DNA from: Dyella choica
Lineage (GTDB): Bacteria; Pseudomonadota; Gammaproteobacteria; Xanthomonadales; Rhodanobacteraceae
Direction of reading: 5' to 3'
DNA: 64,000 nt
NCBI RefSeq assembly: GCF_003977665.1
Contig: NZ_RYYV01000013.1
Coordinates: 62,001 to 126,000 of the forward strand
Part shown: positions 37,817 to 46,466 of the stretch, piece by piece
Numbering within the stretch: the stretch's first letter is position 1
Layout: each line of letters begins with the position of its first letter
Notes under the pieces: generated by a model
The model's input: only the letters and a program-made list of their open reading frames with translations
Databases searched by the model: none
Told to the model about the DNA's origin: nothing
Translations under genes and position numbers: made by a program

Positions 37817-38271
37817 GATGCGACGGTAGAAGATTGTTGCGGGCCACGGCGCAGTCGCTGTTCGACCGCATCGATGAAAACTCTGGGCGATTCGAGCTGC
37901 ATCTCGCCGCTGGCGAGGTCGACTGCCACCTGTACGCTGCTCGCACGCGTGATGCGCTGGCCGGTGGACGCATCCCGAATCAGGTAGTGGATCAACAGGC
38001 GGTTTTGCCATTCGACCAGGTCGGCACGCACGAGCAGCCGCTGTCCGAAGCGGGCAGCTTGCACATAGCGCAACTTCAAATCGATCACCGGCCAGGCATA
38101 GCCGGATGCCTTCATCTGCACGTAGTTGTGGCCGATGTCGTCGAGCAGGGCGCAGCGTGCCACCTCAAGATATTTCACGTAGTGCCCGTGCCAAGCCACG
38201 TCCATCGAATCGACGTCGTAGAACGGCACTTGAATGGCCACGTCGGTATGCAGAACGCCACTAGTTCGCAT
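37813..38271 (-). CDS. Acyl-CoA/ACP thioesterase (4-hydroxybenzoyl-CoA thioesterase type)
   Basis: A 152-residue hotdog thioesterase: 'FYDVDSMDVAWHGHYVKYLE' carries the catalytic Asp of the 4HBT family, followed by 'KLRYVQAARFGQRLLV'. E. coli ApeK is the equivalent and is thought to release or edit acyl chains. It overlaps the acyltransferase gene by 11 bp and the methyltransferase gene by 4 bp. Confidence 0.88.
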   Translation of the reverse strand: MRTSGVLHTDVAIQVPFYDVDSMDVAWHGHYVKYLEVARCALLDDIGHNYVQMKASGYAWPVIDLKLRYVQAARFGQRLLVRADLVEWQNRLLIHYLIRDASTGQRITRASSVQVAVDLASGEMQLESPRVFIDAVEQRLRRGPQQSSTVAS

Positions 38272-39241
38272 CGGTGCTCTCCTTGGACCCAGGCGCCCCG
38301 GCCGGCTGCCAATAAGCGTAGAAGTTGAACCACTGCTGCGGTGCGATCAGGCATCGTTCGGCCAGATGATCGGCGTAGCGTTGCACCCAAGCGCCAATGG
38401 TTGCGTCGCGCCGGCTTCGTTCCCATTGCGCCTGCTCAAGAAAGGCATCGAGGTAGATGCGATAGCGGCCATCGACTTTCAGGCAGCACAGCAGGTTCAC
38501 CGGACAGCGCAGCAGGCCGGCCATCAACCACGGGCCTTGTGGAAAGGCCGCGGCGTGACCGAGAAAATCCACCGTCACCCGGCGTCCATCGTTCAGCGGC
38601 ACGCGATCGCCGGCAATCGCCAGCCATTCGCCACGTTCCAGGCGTTGCGACAGATCCATCATCGTCGCCGTATCCAGCTCGCTCACCTGGATCAGCCGCA
38701 TGCTGCGGTCGCCGGCCTCGCCCAGCAAGCGGTTGAATTGCGCCACGTGGCGGTTATGCACCAGCACGTTTAGAGGCACCTGTTCGCTCAGCTCGGCCAT
38801 CGCCCGGCAGACGTCGGGGTTGCCAAGGTGGGTAACCACCAGCATTTCGCCGCGCCCGCCTTGCCGGCTACGCAGCAGACGTGGACGTACGCCGCAGGGA
38901 TCGACCAATTGCACCTGTTCGTAGCGCAGCCGGCCGCGCCACACGTCGAGCCGGTCCAGCAAATTGTCGGCGAAAGCGATGAACTGCGTGAATACGCTAC
39001 CTAGCGTCGGCTGCAGGGCGGACTGGCCGCTCCACTGCGCGAGATAGGTCTGGTATTGCCGGATATTGCGCCGCGCCGCGCGCGCGGAGGCGAAGAAATA
39101 CAGCACGATCAGATACAACACCGGTGCCAGCAGGCGGCGACCGAATACACGCACGGCCAAAGCGGTGAGCCACATCAACGCGAAGCTGCCGCGTTCCTTG
39201 TGGGCGGACCAGTGACGCTCCTGTACCCCTTGCGAGCTCAT
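38261..39241 (-). CDS. LpxL-like acyltransferase
   Basis: A 326-residue inner-membrane acyltransferase of the lipid A biosynthesis (LpxL/HtrB) type. An N-terminal hydrophobic helix (about 30-50) is followed by 'VVTHLGNPDVCRAMAEL' (HxxxxD/E-like site), 'LAIAGDRVPLNDGRRVTVDF' and 'FPQGPWLMAGLL'. It may transfer the finished polyene acyl chain to a membrane acceptor. ATG 39241 overlaps the dehydratase stop by 4 bp. Confidence 0.85.
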   Translation of the reverse strand: MSSQGVQERHWSAHKERGSFALMWLTALAVRVFGRRLLAPVLYLIVLYFFASARAARRNIRQYQTYLAQWSGQSALQPTLGSVFTQFIAFADNLLDRLDVWRGRLRYEQVQLVDPCGVRPRLLRSRQGGRGEMLVVTHLGNPDVCRAMAELSEQVPLNVLVHNRHVAQFNRLLGEAGDRSMRLIQVSELDTATMMDLSQRLERGEWLAIAGDRVPLNDGRRVTVDFLGHAAAFPQGPWLMAGLLRCPVNLLCCLKVDGRYRIYLDAFLEQAQWERSRRDATIGAWVQRYADHLAERCLIAPQQWFNFYAYWQPAGAPGSKESTDAN

Positions 39242-39594
39242 GCTTCGGCGCTCCATGCCAGCCGGCCGGAAGAATAGGCTTTGTCGCCCTGGCGATAGGC
39301 GAAATGCAGTTTGTTTCGAGCCCTGTCGTAACGAAGGGTCAGCTCCATGCGATCGCCGGGGCGCACCAGTCGCTGGAATTTGAGGGCCTCCATGACCCTG
39401 CAACGTGCGGGGGTGCCGAAGCGCTGTGCTGCCAGCGCCAGCGCCCACGCAATCTGTACTGCGCCGGGGAGCACCGGCGCTTCCGGAAAGTGGCCCGTGA
39501 AATAGACCAGCTCGGGCGGCACCAGCAGCTCCAGTGTCCAAGCGTCATTCTGCGGGCGTTCGCCCAGCAGCACCGGGTCGTGCACCGCGGTCAT
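39238..39594 (-). CDS. Small hotdog dehydratase (ApeI-like)
   Basis: A 118-residue FabZ/ApeI-like protein: 'YFTGHFPEAPVLPGAVQIAW' contains the catalytic 'HFPxxPVLPG' motif. It probably pairs with the ApeP-like protein. I use ATG 39594 because it overlaps the stop of the upstream membrane protein gene; the longer frame adds only an unconserved leader. Confidence 0.88.
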   Translation of the reverse strand: MTAVHDPVLLGERPQNDAWTLELLVPPELVYFTGHFPEAPVLPGAVQIAWALALAAQRFGTPARCRVMEALKFQRLVRPGDRMELTLRYDRARNKLHFAYRQGDKAYSSGRLAWSAEA

Positions 39595-40136
39595 GCCGCA
39601 CCTCGCAAGCGCCGGCGCAGCAGCCATTCGCCAATGAACAGCACGCCCATGATGAAGTACACCAGCAGGCCGTTATACAGCGTCCACCATTTCAGCGGCG
39701 CCCATACTGTCAGTACTGCGGACACCACGCCGTTGAAAACGAAAAATCCTACCCATACCCAGGTGACCTTACGCGTATACGGTATCGCCGCATCCGGCAG
39801 ATCGGGCTCGCGTACGCGCGCAATGCGCTCCACGATCGGTGGCCCGAACTTCAGGCTGAGGCCGAAGGCGCATAGCAGCAATGCGCTGATCAGCGTGGGA
39901 TACCAGCGCAGCAATGCCGCTTCGCCGCTCAAGGCGAGCAGGGCGCAGTAGACCAGCGCCGCGCTCAGCATCCACTTTCCACCCGGCTGCTTCAGCAGGC
40001 TGGGTGCGCGGATCAGCCAGATCGCACCCAGCACCAGCGCGAACATCGGCGGCGGTACCCGGTCCATACCGAAATACACCACGAAGGGGTAGAGCACCCC
40101 GGCCAGCGGCAACAGGATGGATGTCAGCTTGCGCAT
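39591..40136 (-). CDS. COG4648-type membrane protein of the pigment cluster
   Basis: A 181-residue integral membrane protein with about six hydrophobic helices and conserved 'FGPPIVERIARVREPDLPD' between helices. Such proteins are regularly found in aryl polyene clusters, but their role is not known; a part in export or anchoring of the product is plausible. It overlaps the ACP gene by 13 bp and the dehydratase gene by 4 bp. Confidence 0.82.
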   Translation of the reverse strand: MRKLTSILLPLAGVLYPFVVYFGMDRVPPPMFALVLGAIWLIRAPSLLKQPGGKWMLSAALVYCALLALSGEAALLRWYPTLISALLLCAFGLSLKFGPPIVERIARVREPDLPDAAIPYTRKVTWVWVGFFVFNGVVSAVLTVWAPLKWWTLYNGLLVYFIMGVLFIGEWLLRRRLRGAA

Positions 40137-40393
40137 GCACCCTGCTGGGCCTGCACGAAGGCGGCAAGAGTGGCGACCGTGGTGAAATGCTGGCGTGCGT
40201 CCTTCGAATCGGAGGCGATGCGGATGTCGTAGCGCTTCTGCAGGGCTAGCGCCAGTTCCAGTGCATCCACCGAATCGAGGCCGAGGCCTTCGCCGAACAG
40301 CGGCAGATCCGGCGGAATATCGTCCACGGCGACATCCTCGAGATTGAGGGTGTCGATGATCAGTTGCGCAATATCCTGTTGCAATGCGTTCAT
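40124..40393 (-). CDS. Acyl carrier protein 1 of the pigment cluster
   Basis: An 89-residue ACP; the phosphopantetheine serine is S41 in 'GLGLDSVDALEL'. It carries the growing chain between KS, reductase and dehydratases. E. coli clusters have two ACPs (ApeE, ApeF), and a second ACP is encoded at 47246-47515. The gene overlaps the COG4648 gene. Confidence 0.93.
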   Translation of the reverse strand: MNALQQDIAQLIIDTLNLEDVAVDDIPPDLPLFGEGLGLDSVDALELALALQKRYDIRIASDSKDARQHFTTVATLAAFVQAQQGACAS

Positions 40394-40415
40394 GGCAATA
40401 CTTCCTTCAAGAGCT

Positions 40416-41339
40416 TTATTCGTAGATCGAAAATGGGCGGCCCTGCCGCTTTTCCATTCGACGCGCCAGGTTCAGGTCCGGGTGCGTTTCCAGCGGATCA
40501 TTCGCGCTTGGCGAGTGCTCCGTGGCAGGCCATCCATGATCGGCATGACCTGGCTGCAAGGCAGTCCGATAGACCTCCTGCAAATGCTCATTGAGCCGAC
40601 GCGAGGCTATCGGCAGCGGCGCCGATGCGTTGAAGCCTTCCGGCGCAATGTCATCGCCTACGCGCAGAGTGACGCGAACACGCCGTTCCGGAATGCGGTA
40701 CCACGGCTCGGCCTTGGTCAGCGTCGTGGGACGCACCGTAATGAAAACGGGTGTGATGACACGTGCGCCGCGTAGTGCGATCGCCGCGGCGCCACGATGA
40801 AAGACCGGTGCCCGACTCGGTGTCGTACGCGTGCCCTCGGGAAAGACGATCAAGGTCTGGCCTTCGCGCAGCGCATCGGCCGCTTGTTCGAGCATGTCCG
40901 GGCTGCCGTTGTTGCTGATGTACTGGGCCATGCGTACCGGTCCGCGCGTAAACGGATTGCGCCACAGGCTCTGCTTGACGATGCAGTTGGCATCGCGGAT
41001 ATGCGCGATCAGGAACACCACGTCGATCAGCGACGGATGATTGGCAATGATCATCTGTCCAGGACGGCCAAGCCGTTCCATGCCCTGGAATTCGTACTCC
41101 AGCACGGCGCTGCGGTACATGAATTGCACGTGCAGGTAGAACGCCTTGCTGATGGCATGGCGGACCCGGCGGCGTCGCGTAGCCGCATCGCCCGGCAGCA
41201 AGCCCAGCAGCGGCAGAATGATCAGCCGCAGCACCAGGCCGCCCAGGCCGAACAACACGAAACTCGCACCAGTGGCGCACAGCCGCCAGAGATAGTTGGC
41301 GCCGCTGGAGCGCCTTACTGGATGCGTTGCCAGGACCAT
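40416..41339 (-). CDS. 1-acylglycerol-3-phosphate acyltransferase-like protein
   Basis: A 307-residue PlsC-family acyltransferase: 'IIANHPSLIDVVFL' holds the NHxxxxD motif and 'IVFPEGTRT' motif III; one or two N-terminal hydrophobic helices anchor it. I prefer ATG 41339 because GGAAGA lies 7 bases upstream; ATG 41354 is possible. The start lies inside the chain-length-factor gene. It may attach the polyene to a glycerol-type acceptor. Confidence 0.87.
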   Translation of the reverse strand: MVLATHPVRRSSGANYLWRLCATGASFVLFGLGGLVLRLIILPLLGLLPGDAATRRRRVRHAISKAFYLHVQFMYRSAVLEYEFQGMERLGRPGQMIIANHPSLIDVVFLIAHIRDANCIVKQSLWRNPFTRGPVRMAQYISNNGSPDMLEQAADALREGQTLIVFPEGTRTTPSRAPVFHRGAAAIALRGARVITPVFITVRPTTLTKAEPWYRIPERRVRVTLRVGDDIAPEGFNASAPLPIASRRLNEHLQEVYRTALQPGHADHGWPATEHSPSANDPLETHPDLNLARRMEKRQGRPFSIYE

Positions 41340-42058
41340 AGACGTGTCTTCCATGCATGTTCGAGCTTGTCCTCCCCGGCGTGCAGGGCGCGCACGAAGT
41401 CCAAGGCGTGCGGCCAGGCAGCAGTCGTGGACGCTCCCTGATTCGGTTCCAGCCGCAGCTGCCAGCCCTGGCCGGCGCGTACGGCAGGATTCGGATCGAT
41501 TCCCCCGACTCTCAATGCCACAGCATACGAAAACGGCACATCGTCGATCCATCCCTCATAAGCCACGGGCGGGCGCTCCTCGGCAATCACCACCAGCACC
41601 TCCTGTGCGCCATCGCCCAACAGCGCCGCCGCTTCCAGCATGGCATGCTCGAACGTATCGGCTTCTCCGGCCAGGGCCACCGACTCGCCCCGCTGCCCAC
41701 GCAGGATCGACCATTGTCCGGCGATGGCGTTGTGGACCGACAGGCCGAATTGAGTGGGCGAAAGCGGTTGCTGATCGGCCACTTCGCCGAGCAGTGCGAA
41801 AGTGCGCGGTGTTTCACCGTGGCGCGAGGCGAATACGAAGGGCAGTTGTTCCTCTTCACCGCCTAGCGGCCATGCGACGTGCATGGTCATGCGCGCAAGG
41901 CGACTGAGGCGGCGGCGTTGCATGGGCGGCAGGAAATCGCACGCGGGTTGCTCGCCGTTGTCGGGCAAGCGGATCGGGTGTTGCGCCCATGCCTGCCAGG
42001 CTTCGTCGGAGTTCAGGTCGGGAGCCCAGGCTTGCAGCGAGTCTATGCGAAACATCAT
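41315..42058 (-). CDS. Ketosynthase chain-length factor (ApeC-like)
   Basis: A 247-residue truncated ketosynthase-fold protein. Where a KS has the active cysteine it reads 'PTQFGLSVHNAIAGQWSI', so it lacks the nucleophile; it matches the KS-beta/CLF (DUF-type 'beta-ketoacyl synthase chain length factor'). It should pair with the ApeR-like KS encoded upstream (42240-43463) to set polyene length. A 127-bp repeat separates the two genes. It overlaps the acyltransferase gene by 25 bp. Confidence 0.87.
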   Translation of the reverse strand: MMFRIDSLQAWAPDLNSDEAWQAWAQHPIRLPDNGEQPACDFLPPMQRRRLSRLARMTMHVAWPLGGEEEQLPFVFASRHGETPRTFALLGEVADQQPLSPTQFGLSVHNAIAGQWSILRGQRGESVALAGEADTFEHAMLEAAALLGDGAQEVLVVIAEERPPVAYEGWIDDVPFSYAVALRVGGIDPNPAVRAGQGWQLRLEPNQGASTTAAWPHALDFVRALHAGEDKLEHAWKTRLWSWQRIQ

Positions 42059-42086
42059 ACAGCTACCGCCAGTTTCAACCCGGCCC

Positions 42087-42213
42087 CACCGTCATTCCGG
42101 CGAAGGCCGGAATCCAGTCTCAATACGCGTCTGAAGGACACAATACCTTTTAGTATCGAGTGCTTCGCACTACGTATTTGAACTGGATTCCGGCCTTCGC
42201 CGGAATGACGGTG
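42087..42213. repeat. 127-bp element with perfect 32-bp terminal inverted repeats
   Basis: The ends (42087-42118 and 42182-42213) are exact complements, starting CACCGTCATTCCGG, and each is itself a CCGG hairpin. The middle has the segments CGAAGCACT and TGTCCTTC in reverse orientation to the copies at 54884 and 61727. No gene inside. It lies between the KS and its chain-length factor. Confidence 0.88.
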
Positions 42214-42239
42214 AGGGGCAGGGGCGATCAGGGTAAACA

Positions 42240-43463
42240 TCAAGCCATCGCCCTGAAGATCAACGACGTATTGATCCCGCCAAACGCGAAGTTGTTGTTC
42301 ATTACGTGCTCCACGCTCATCGCACGCCCGCCATTGACGATGTAATCCAGCTCCGCGCACGCCGCATCGGGCTCGACCAGATTGATCGTTGGCGCAAACC
42401 AGCCATCGCGCATCATCTGCAGTGCCCACCATGATTCCAGCGCGCCGCAGGCGCCAAGCGTGTGCCCCACGTAACTCTTCATCGAGCTGATCGGCACCCG
42501 CTTGCCCAGCACCTGCGCCGTGGCATGACTTTCCGCCACGTCGCCGCGGTCGGTGGCGGTGCCGTGCGCGCTGACATAACCGATGGCATCCGGCGCAAGC
42601 CGCGCGTCCTCCAGCGCAAGCTGCATGGCCATCGCCATGGTTTCACGGGTGGGCTGGGTGACGTGGTTGCCGTCGGAATTGCAGCCGAAGCCGACGACCT
42701 CCGCATAAATGCGTGCTCCGCGTGCGCGGGCGTGTTCGTATTCTTCCAGGACCAAGGTGGCCGCGCCTTCGCCGACCACCAGGCCGTCACGCGCCGCGTC
42801 GAACGGACGTGGTGTCAACGTGGATTCGTCGTTGCGCGTGCTGGTGGCGAACAGCGTGTCGAATACCGCCACGCTGGGGCCGGAAAGCTCTTCCGCTCCC
42901 CCGCACAGCATCAGCTTCTGCTTGCCTTGCTGGATGGTTTCGTAACCATAGCCGATGGCCTGGCTGCCCGAGGTGCACGCGCTGGAAGTCGGCACGATGC
43001 GTCCTTTCAGGCCGAAGAACACGCCAATGTTCACCGCCGTGGTATGCGCCATCATCTGTACGTAACTGGTGGCGGTCACCCCCTGCATGGAACCGGTTTC
43101 CAGCATGCGGCCCATGACCCGGACCGGTTCCACGCTGCCGCCGGAGGAACCGTAGGCCACCCCCATGCGCCCATCGCCGATGCAGGGATCGTCCCGCAAG
43201 CCGGCATCACGCAGCGCACGTTCACTGGCTGCGACCGCCAATTGCGCCACGCGGCCCATCGAGCGCAGATGTTTGCGTGGCCAGTCGGGGATCTGGAAAT
43301 CGTCGACCGGGCAGCCCAGCCGGCTGTTCAGGGATTCAAAGAAATCCCACTCCGGCATCTTGCGCACGGCGTTGCGGCCTTCGCGTAGCCGCGGTTCGAT
43401 CTGAGACCAATCGTGCCCCAGTGGAGTGATGCCGCCCATGCCCGTGATGACGACGCGCTTCAT
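42240..43463 (-). CDS. Beta-ketoacyl-ACP synthase II-like (ApeR-like)
   Basis: A 407-residue KS with triad C163 ('SSACTSGSQ'), H300 ('VSAHGTATDRGD') and H334 ('YVGHTLGACG'). FabF-like in length and order. Together with the CLF it should perform the elongations of the aryl polyene. It lies 28 bp after the MMPL gene in the same direction. Confidence 0.93.
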   Translation of the reverse strand: MKRVVITGMGGITPLGHDWSQIEPRLREGRNAVRKMPEWDFFESLNSRLGCPVDDFQIPDWPRKHLRSMGRVAQLAVAASERALRDAGLRDDPCIGDGRMGVAYGSSGGSVEPVRVMGRMLETGSMQGVTATSYVQMMAHTTAVNIGVFFGLKGRIVPTSSACTSGSQAIGYGYETIQQGKQKLMLCGGAEELSGPSVAVFDTLFATSTRNDESTLTPRPFDAARDGLVVGEGAATLVLEEYEHARARGARIYAEVVGFGCNSDGNHVTQPTRETMAMAMQLALEDARLAPDAIGYVSAHGTATDRGDVAESHATAQVLGKRVPISSMKSYVGHTLGACGALESWWALQMMRDGWFAPTINLVEPDAACAELDYIVNGGRAMSVEHVMNNNFAFGGINTSLIFRAMA

Positions 43464-43491
43464 CGGCGAGTGTTCCGTAAGAAAGCTGAAT

Positions 43492-45855
43492 TCATGAAGA
43501 AAAAATCCGTGATGCAGTGCTGGCGGGCACCAGCAAGGCGGTGCAGCCGATGCCGAGCAACAGCGTTAGGCCGAAGTCCTGCAGTGCAGGCATTGAACTG
43601 AACGCCAGCAGGCCGAACGATAGCAGGGCAGTGGCGGCGGAAAGCAGCACGCTGGCATACATCGCACCGGGGCGGTGCGTGACGTGGGGTTCGCCTTCGT
43701 GCAGGAACACGGCGTAATTCGCGCCAACGCCGAGCACCAGCATCAAGGCCATCCAGTGGAACAGCGTAAGCGGATGATGCAGGTAACCCAGCATTGCCAG
43801 CGTAAAGCCGATACCCAGCACCGGCGGCGCAAGCACCCGCGGCACGCTGCGCCAGCCGTAGCGCCAGCCGAACACCGGGACGATCAACAGCATGGCGGCC
43901 AGCAGCCAGAGGCTGGCGTAGCGGCGATAGTGGCCGAACAGCCCGGAAACGCCGGCGGCTTTGTCCACCAGGGTTACTCCCGGCAGATTCGCCGCCGCCT
44001 GTTGCAGCAGCGCGTGCGAAGCGTTGCCCTGCGGCAGCACCAGCGATGCTGCAGTATTCGGCGCTGCATCGCCCATCCACAGATAACGGAACGGCGTGGC
44101 GAGCGGTGTTTTCAACCATGCCTGCAAACCCATGGGGGTGCCGGGCCATGCCTGCAGCAGGCGCTCGATATCCGCATCGCGAAAGCCGGCATCATGCAAC
44201 CACTGGCGAGTCTGCTCCGGTTGCGCGAACAGCGCTGCCGTCAGCGCCTGATTGGCATGTTGCCGCCGCATCGAGGGCACCATGCCGGCCAGCCCTGTCC
44301 AGCCCTGCAGTTGTCCTGCATCGGTCATGGTTTGCAAGCGTTGCTCGAGTGCTTCTTCGCGTTGCAGCATCTGCTCTTCGTCCGCCCCCTGCACCAGATA
44401 GAACTGCGAGCCGTTGCCGAGGCCGGTGATGTCGCGAATCTGTTGTTCCTGGGCGACTAGTACGGCAGGCGGCGAGATCAGCAGATGCACATCGTCGTCG
44501 TGACGTAAATGCAGCCAGCCCGGTATGGCGAGCAGCAAGGCCAATGCCGCGAGCAGTACACCACGCGATCCCGTCGTGAAACGGGAAACCGCGTTTTGCA
44601 GCGCCAACGCACCGCGAACCGAGAAATCGGTAAGCGGCTTGGCCGGCCGCCGGAGCAACGCGGGCAGCAGCAGGAATACGCTCAGGCAGGCCGCCGCCAT
44701 GCCCACCATGGCGAAACACGCCATCTGCCGCAGGGCCGAGAACGGCACCAGTCCGAGCAATGCATAACCCAGCAGCGACGTGCCCAAGGCCAGCAGCAGG
44801 GCAGGGCGTACCTGCATCAGGCCTCTGTTCGGGTTCCACGTGGCTCCGGCATTTGCGCGTGCGGTGAGGTATTGAATGGAATAATCCACCGCCTCGCCGA
44901 GCAGCGCCGCGCCGAACACCAGGGTGAGCAGATAGATCTGGTCGAACACCAGCACGCTCACCGTGGTGGCGGCGATGATGCCGATGGCGGTGGAAAGGAA
45001 CGCCAGCAGCAGCGGCCCAAGCGAGCGGAACACCATCAGCAACAGTAGTGCGATGCCGAGCGTGGAAATCAGCCCCACCCGGTGCACATCGCGCTCGGCA
45101 TCGCTACGCGCGGCGGCGGCGTAGAACAAGGCACCAGTGCGCAGCACGCGCGTACCTGGATGATCGTGTTCGATGCTGCGTTCGGCTTGATCCAGTGCAC
45201 TCAATGCGCGGCGTTGGATGACGTCGTCATAGGATGACCCGCTCAATGTCGCCGTCACCAGCACATAGCTGCCGTCATCACGATGCGCTGTCAGCAGATT
45301 GTCTTCCGGCAACAACCCGGAGCGGCTCCATGGCTGCTGTTCCAGCCAATGCTGCAGCCAGCCGAAGGGATCGTCCTGCAGGCGCGCACCGACCGCGGTG
45401 GCGAAAGGTTCGTTGATGTGCTGAGCCAATGCCCGTTTGGGATCGTAGCCGGGCTGTGCGAGCGCCTGGCGGTCCGCGTCGGTAAGCAGGCCGAAACGGT
45501 GCCCAAGATACGGCGCGGTCAGCTGTTGCAGATCGAACGGCGGCAACTCGGCGGTGACCGACGCAAACACTGTGTCCTTGGCCAGCAAACGCCGGAATTC
45601 GCGGGCGGCAGCCTTTGCTTGGGCGTCATCGGCATGGGTTGTCACTAGAATTATGCGGTCGCCGTTGGCATGTGCCAGTTGCTGCGCGGCAACTTCGGCC
45701 AGCGGGTTGCGCTCGGTGGCCGGCAGCATTGCCAGCAAGTCGGTCTGAACCGATGAACGCGCACGCCCGAACAGCAACCACACGCCAAGCAGAGCGACCA
45801 GCAGCGTCGCCAGCATGAACCCCACCGCGCGCAGCCACAGGTTCCGCTGCGTCAT
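43492..45855 (-). CDS. MMPL-family exporter of the pigment cluster
   Basis: A 787-residue RND/MMPL membrane protein with the duplicated layout: one N-terminal helix, a periplasmic domain, about five helices (near 260-420), a second periplasmic domain and a second helical bundle (near 620-780). 'LLGEAVDYSIQYL' and 'LGVGANYAVFLHEGE' are the paired helix-4 motifs, the latter typical of this pigment-export group. It probably moves the polyene lipid to the outer membrane with the LolA-like protein. The start overlaps the LolA-like stop by 4 bp. Confidence 0.9.
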   Translation of the reverse strand: MTQRNLWLRAVGFMLATLLVALLGVWLLFGRARSSVQTDLLAMLPATERNPLAEVAAQQLAHANGDRIILVTTHADDAQAKAAAREFRRLLAKDTVFASVTAELPPFDLQQLTAPYLGHRFGLLTDADRQALAQPGYDPKRALAQHINEPFATAVGARLQDDPFGWLQHWLEQQPWSRSGLLPEDNLLTAHRDDGSYVLVTATLSGSSYDDVIQRRALSALDQAERSIEHDHPGTRVLRTGALFYAAAARSDAERDVHRVGLISTLGIALLLLMVFRSLGPLLLAFLSTAIGIIAATTVSVLVFDQIYLLTLVFGAALLGEAVDYSIQYLTARANAGATWNPNRGLMQVRPALLLALGTSLLGYALLGLVPFSALRQMACFAMVGMAAACLSVFLLLPALLRRPAKPLTDFSVRGALALQNAVSRFTTGSRGVLLAALALLLAIPGWLHLRHDDDVHLLISPPAVLVAQEQQIRDITGLGNGSQFYLVQGADEEQMLQREEALEQRLQTMTDAGQLQGWTGLAGMVPSMRRQHANQALTAALFAQPEQTRQWLHDAGFRDADIERLLQAWPGTPMGLQAWLKTPLATPFRYLWMGDAAPNTAASLVLPQGNASHALLQQAAANLPGVTLVDKAAGVSGLFGHYRRYASLWLLAAMLLIVPVFGWRYGWRSVPRVLAPPVLGIGFTLAMLGYLHHPLTLFHWMALMLVLGVGANYAVFLHEGEPHVTHRPGAMYASVLLSAATALLSFGLLAFSSMPALQDFGLTLLLGIGCTALLVPASTASRIFSS

Positions 45856-46466
45856 GGCAGGCCGAGCGCATGCTTTTCCAGCGCGCTCAGCGGGCCGGCG
45901 TCGTGGGTGTCGGTCATCTGGATATCGGTTTGCGTACCGTCCTGCATGCTGATGCGGATGCGTTGCAGGTAGACGCCACCGTCGAGCTGGATGCCGCGCA
46001 GGACTTGCGCCATGCGCGATGGCTTGGGCGTGAAGTGCAGGCTCCATTGCGCCGTGCTGCCATCCGCATGCACCTCGAACTGGCGTGTCACCGTGTCGAG
46101 CTGCCCGGTCAGCATGCCTTGCAGCATCTGCGAGATCTGGCTTACGCCGCGTTCGCTATGCATCGCTTGCATGCGGCCGTCCGCTTCGATGCGAACGGTG
46201 CGCGTGCCCGTCAGCGCCAGGGTGTCCGGATACGGCTGCTGGACTTGCCAGAGCATGCCGTGGCCGGTGACGAACAACAGCTGGCCGCTGCTGGTTTGCG
46301 CTTGGGTCAAGGCGGGGCTTTGGCGTAGCTGGGTGAAACGGGCGCGGACGGCCGTGTGCTGACTCAGCTGGTTCAAGATGGAATGCAGCAAGTCGGGGCT
46401 TTGAGCCTGGGCATTGAAGCCGGCCAACAGCAACGCGAAAAGCAGGATGCGAGTCAGACTGCGCAT
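45852..46466 (-). CDS. LolA-like periplasmic carrier protein
   Basis: A 204-residue periplasmic protein: signal peptide residues 1-22 ('GFNAQAQS'), then 'RARFTQLRQSPAL', 'SSGQLLFVTGHGMLWQVQQPYP' and 'LHFTPKP', the beta-barrel half-shell pattern of LolA. It could carry the hydrophobic product across the periplasm. Start 46466 lies 13 bp inside the glycosyltransferase gene, whose reading frame is different. Confidence 0.88.
   Translation of the reverse strand: MRSLTRILLFALLLAGFNAQAQSPDLLHSILNQLSQHTAVRARFTQLRQSPALTQAQTSSGQLLFVTGHGMLWQVQQPYPDTLALTGTRTVRIEADGRMQAMHSERGVSQISQMLQGMLTGQLDTVTRQFEVHADGSTAQWSLHFTPKPSRMAQVLRGIQLDGGVYLQRIRISMQDGTQTDIQMTDTHDAGPLSALEKHALGLP

Noticed and set aside
43460-44149. 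229-residue minus-strand frame over the end of the MMPL gene
   Set aside because: Arg/Ala/Gly-rich shadow of the exporter gene in another frame.
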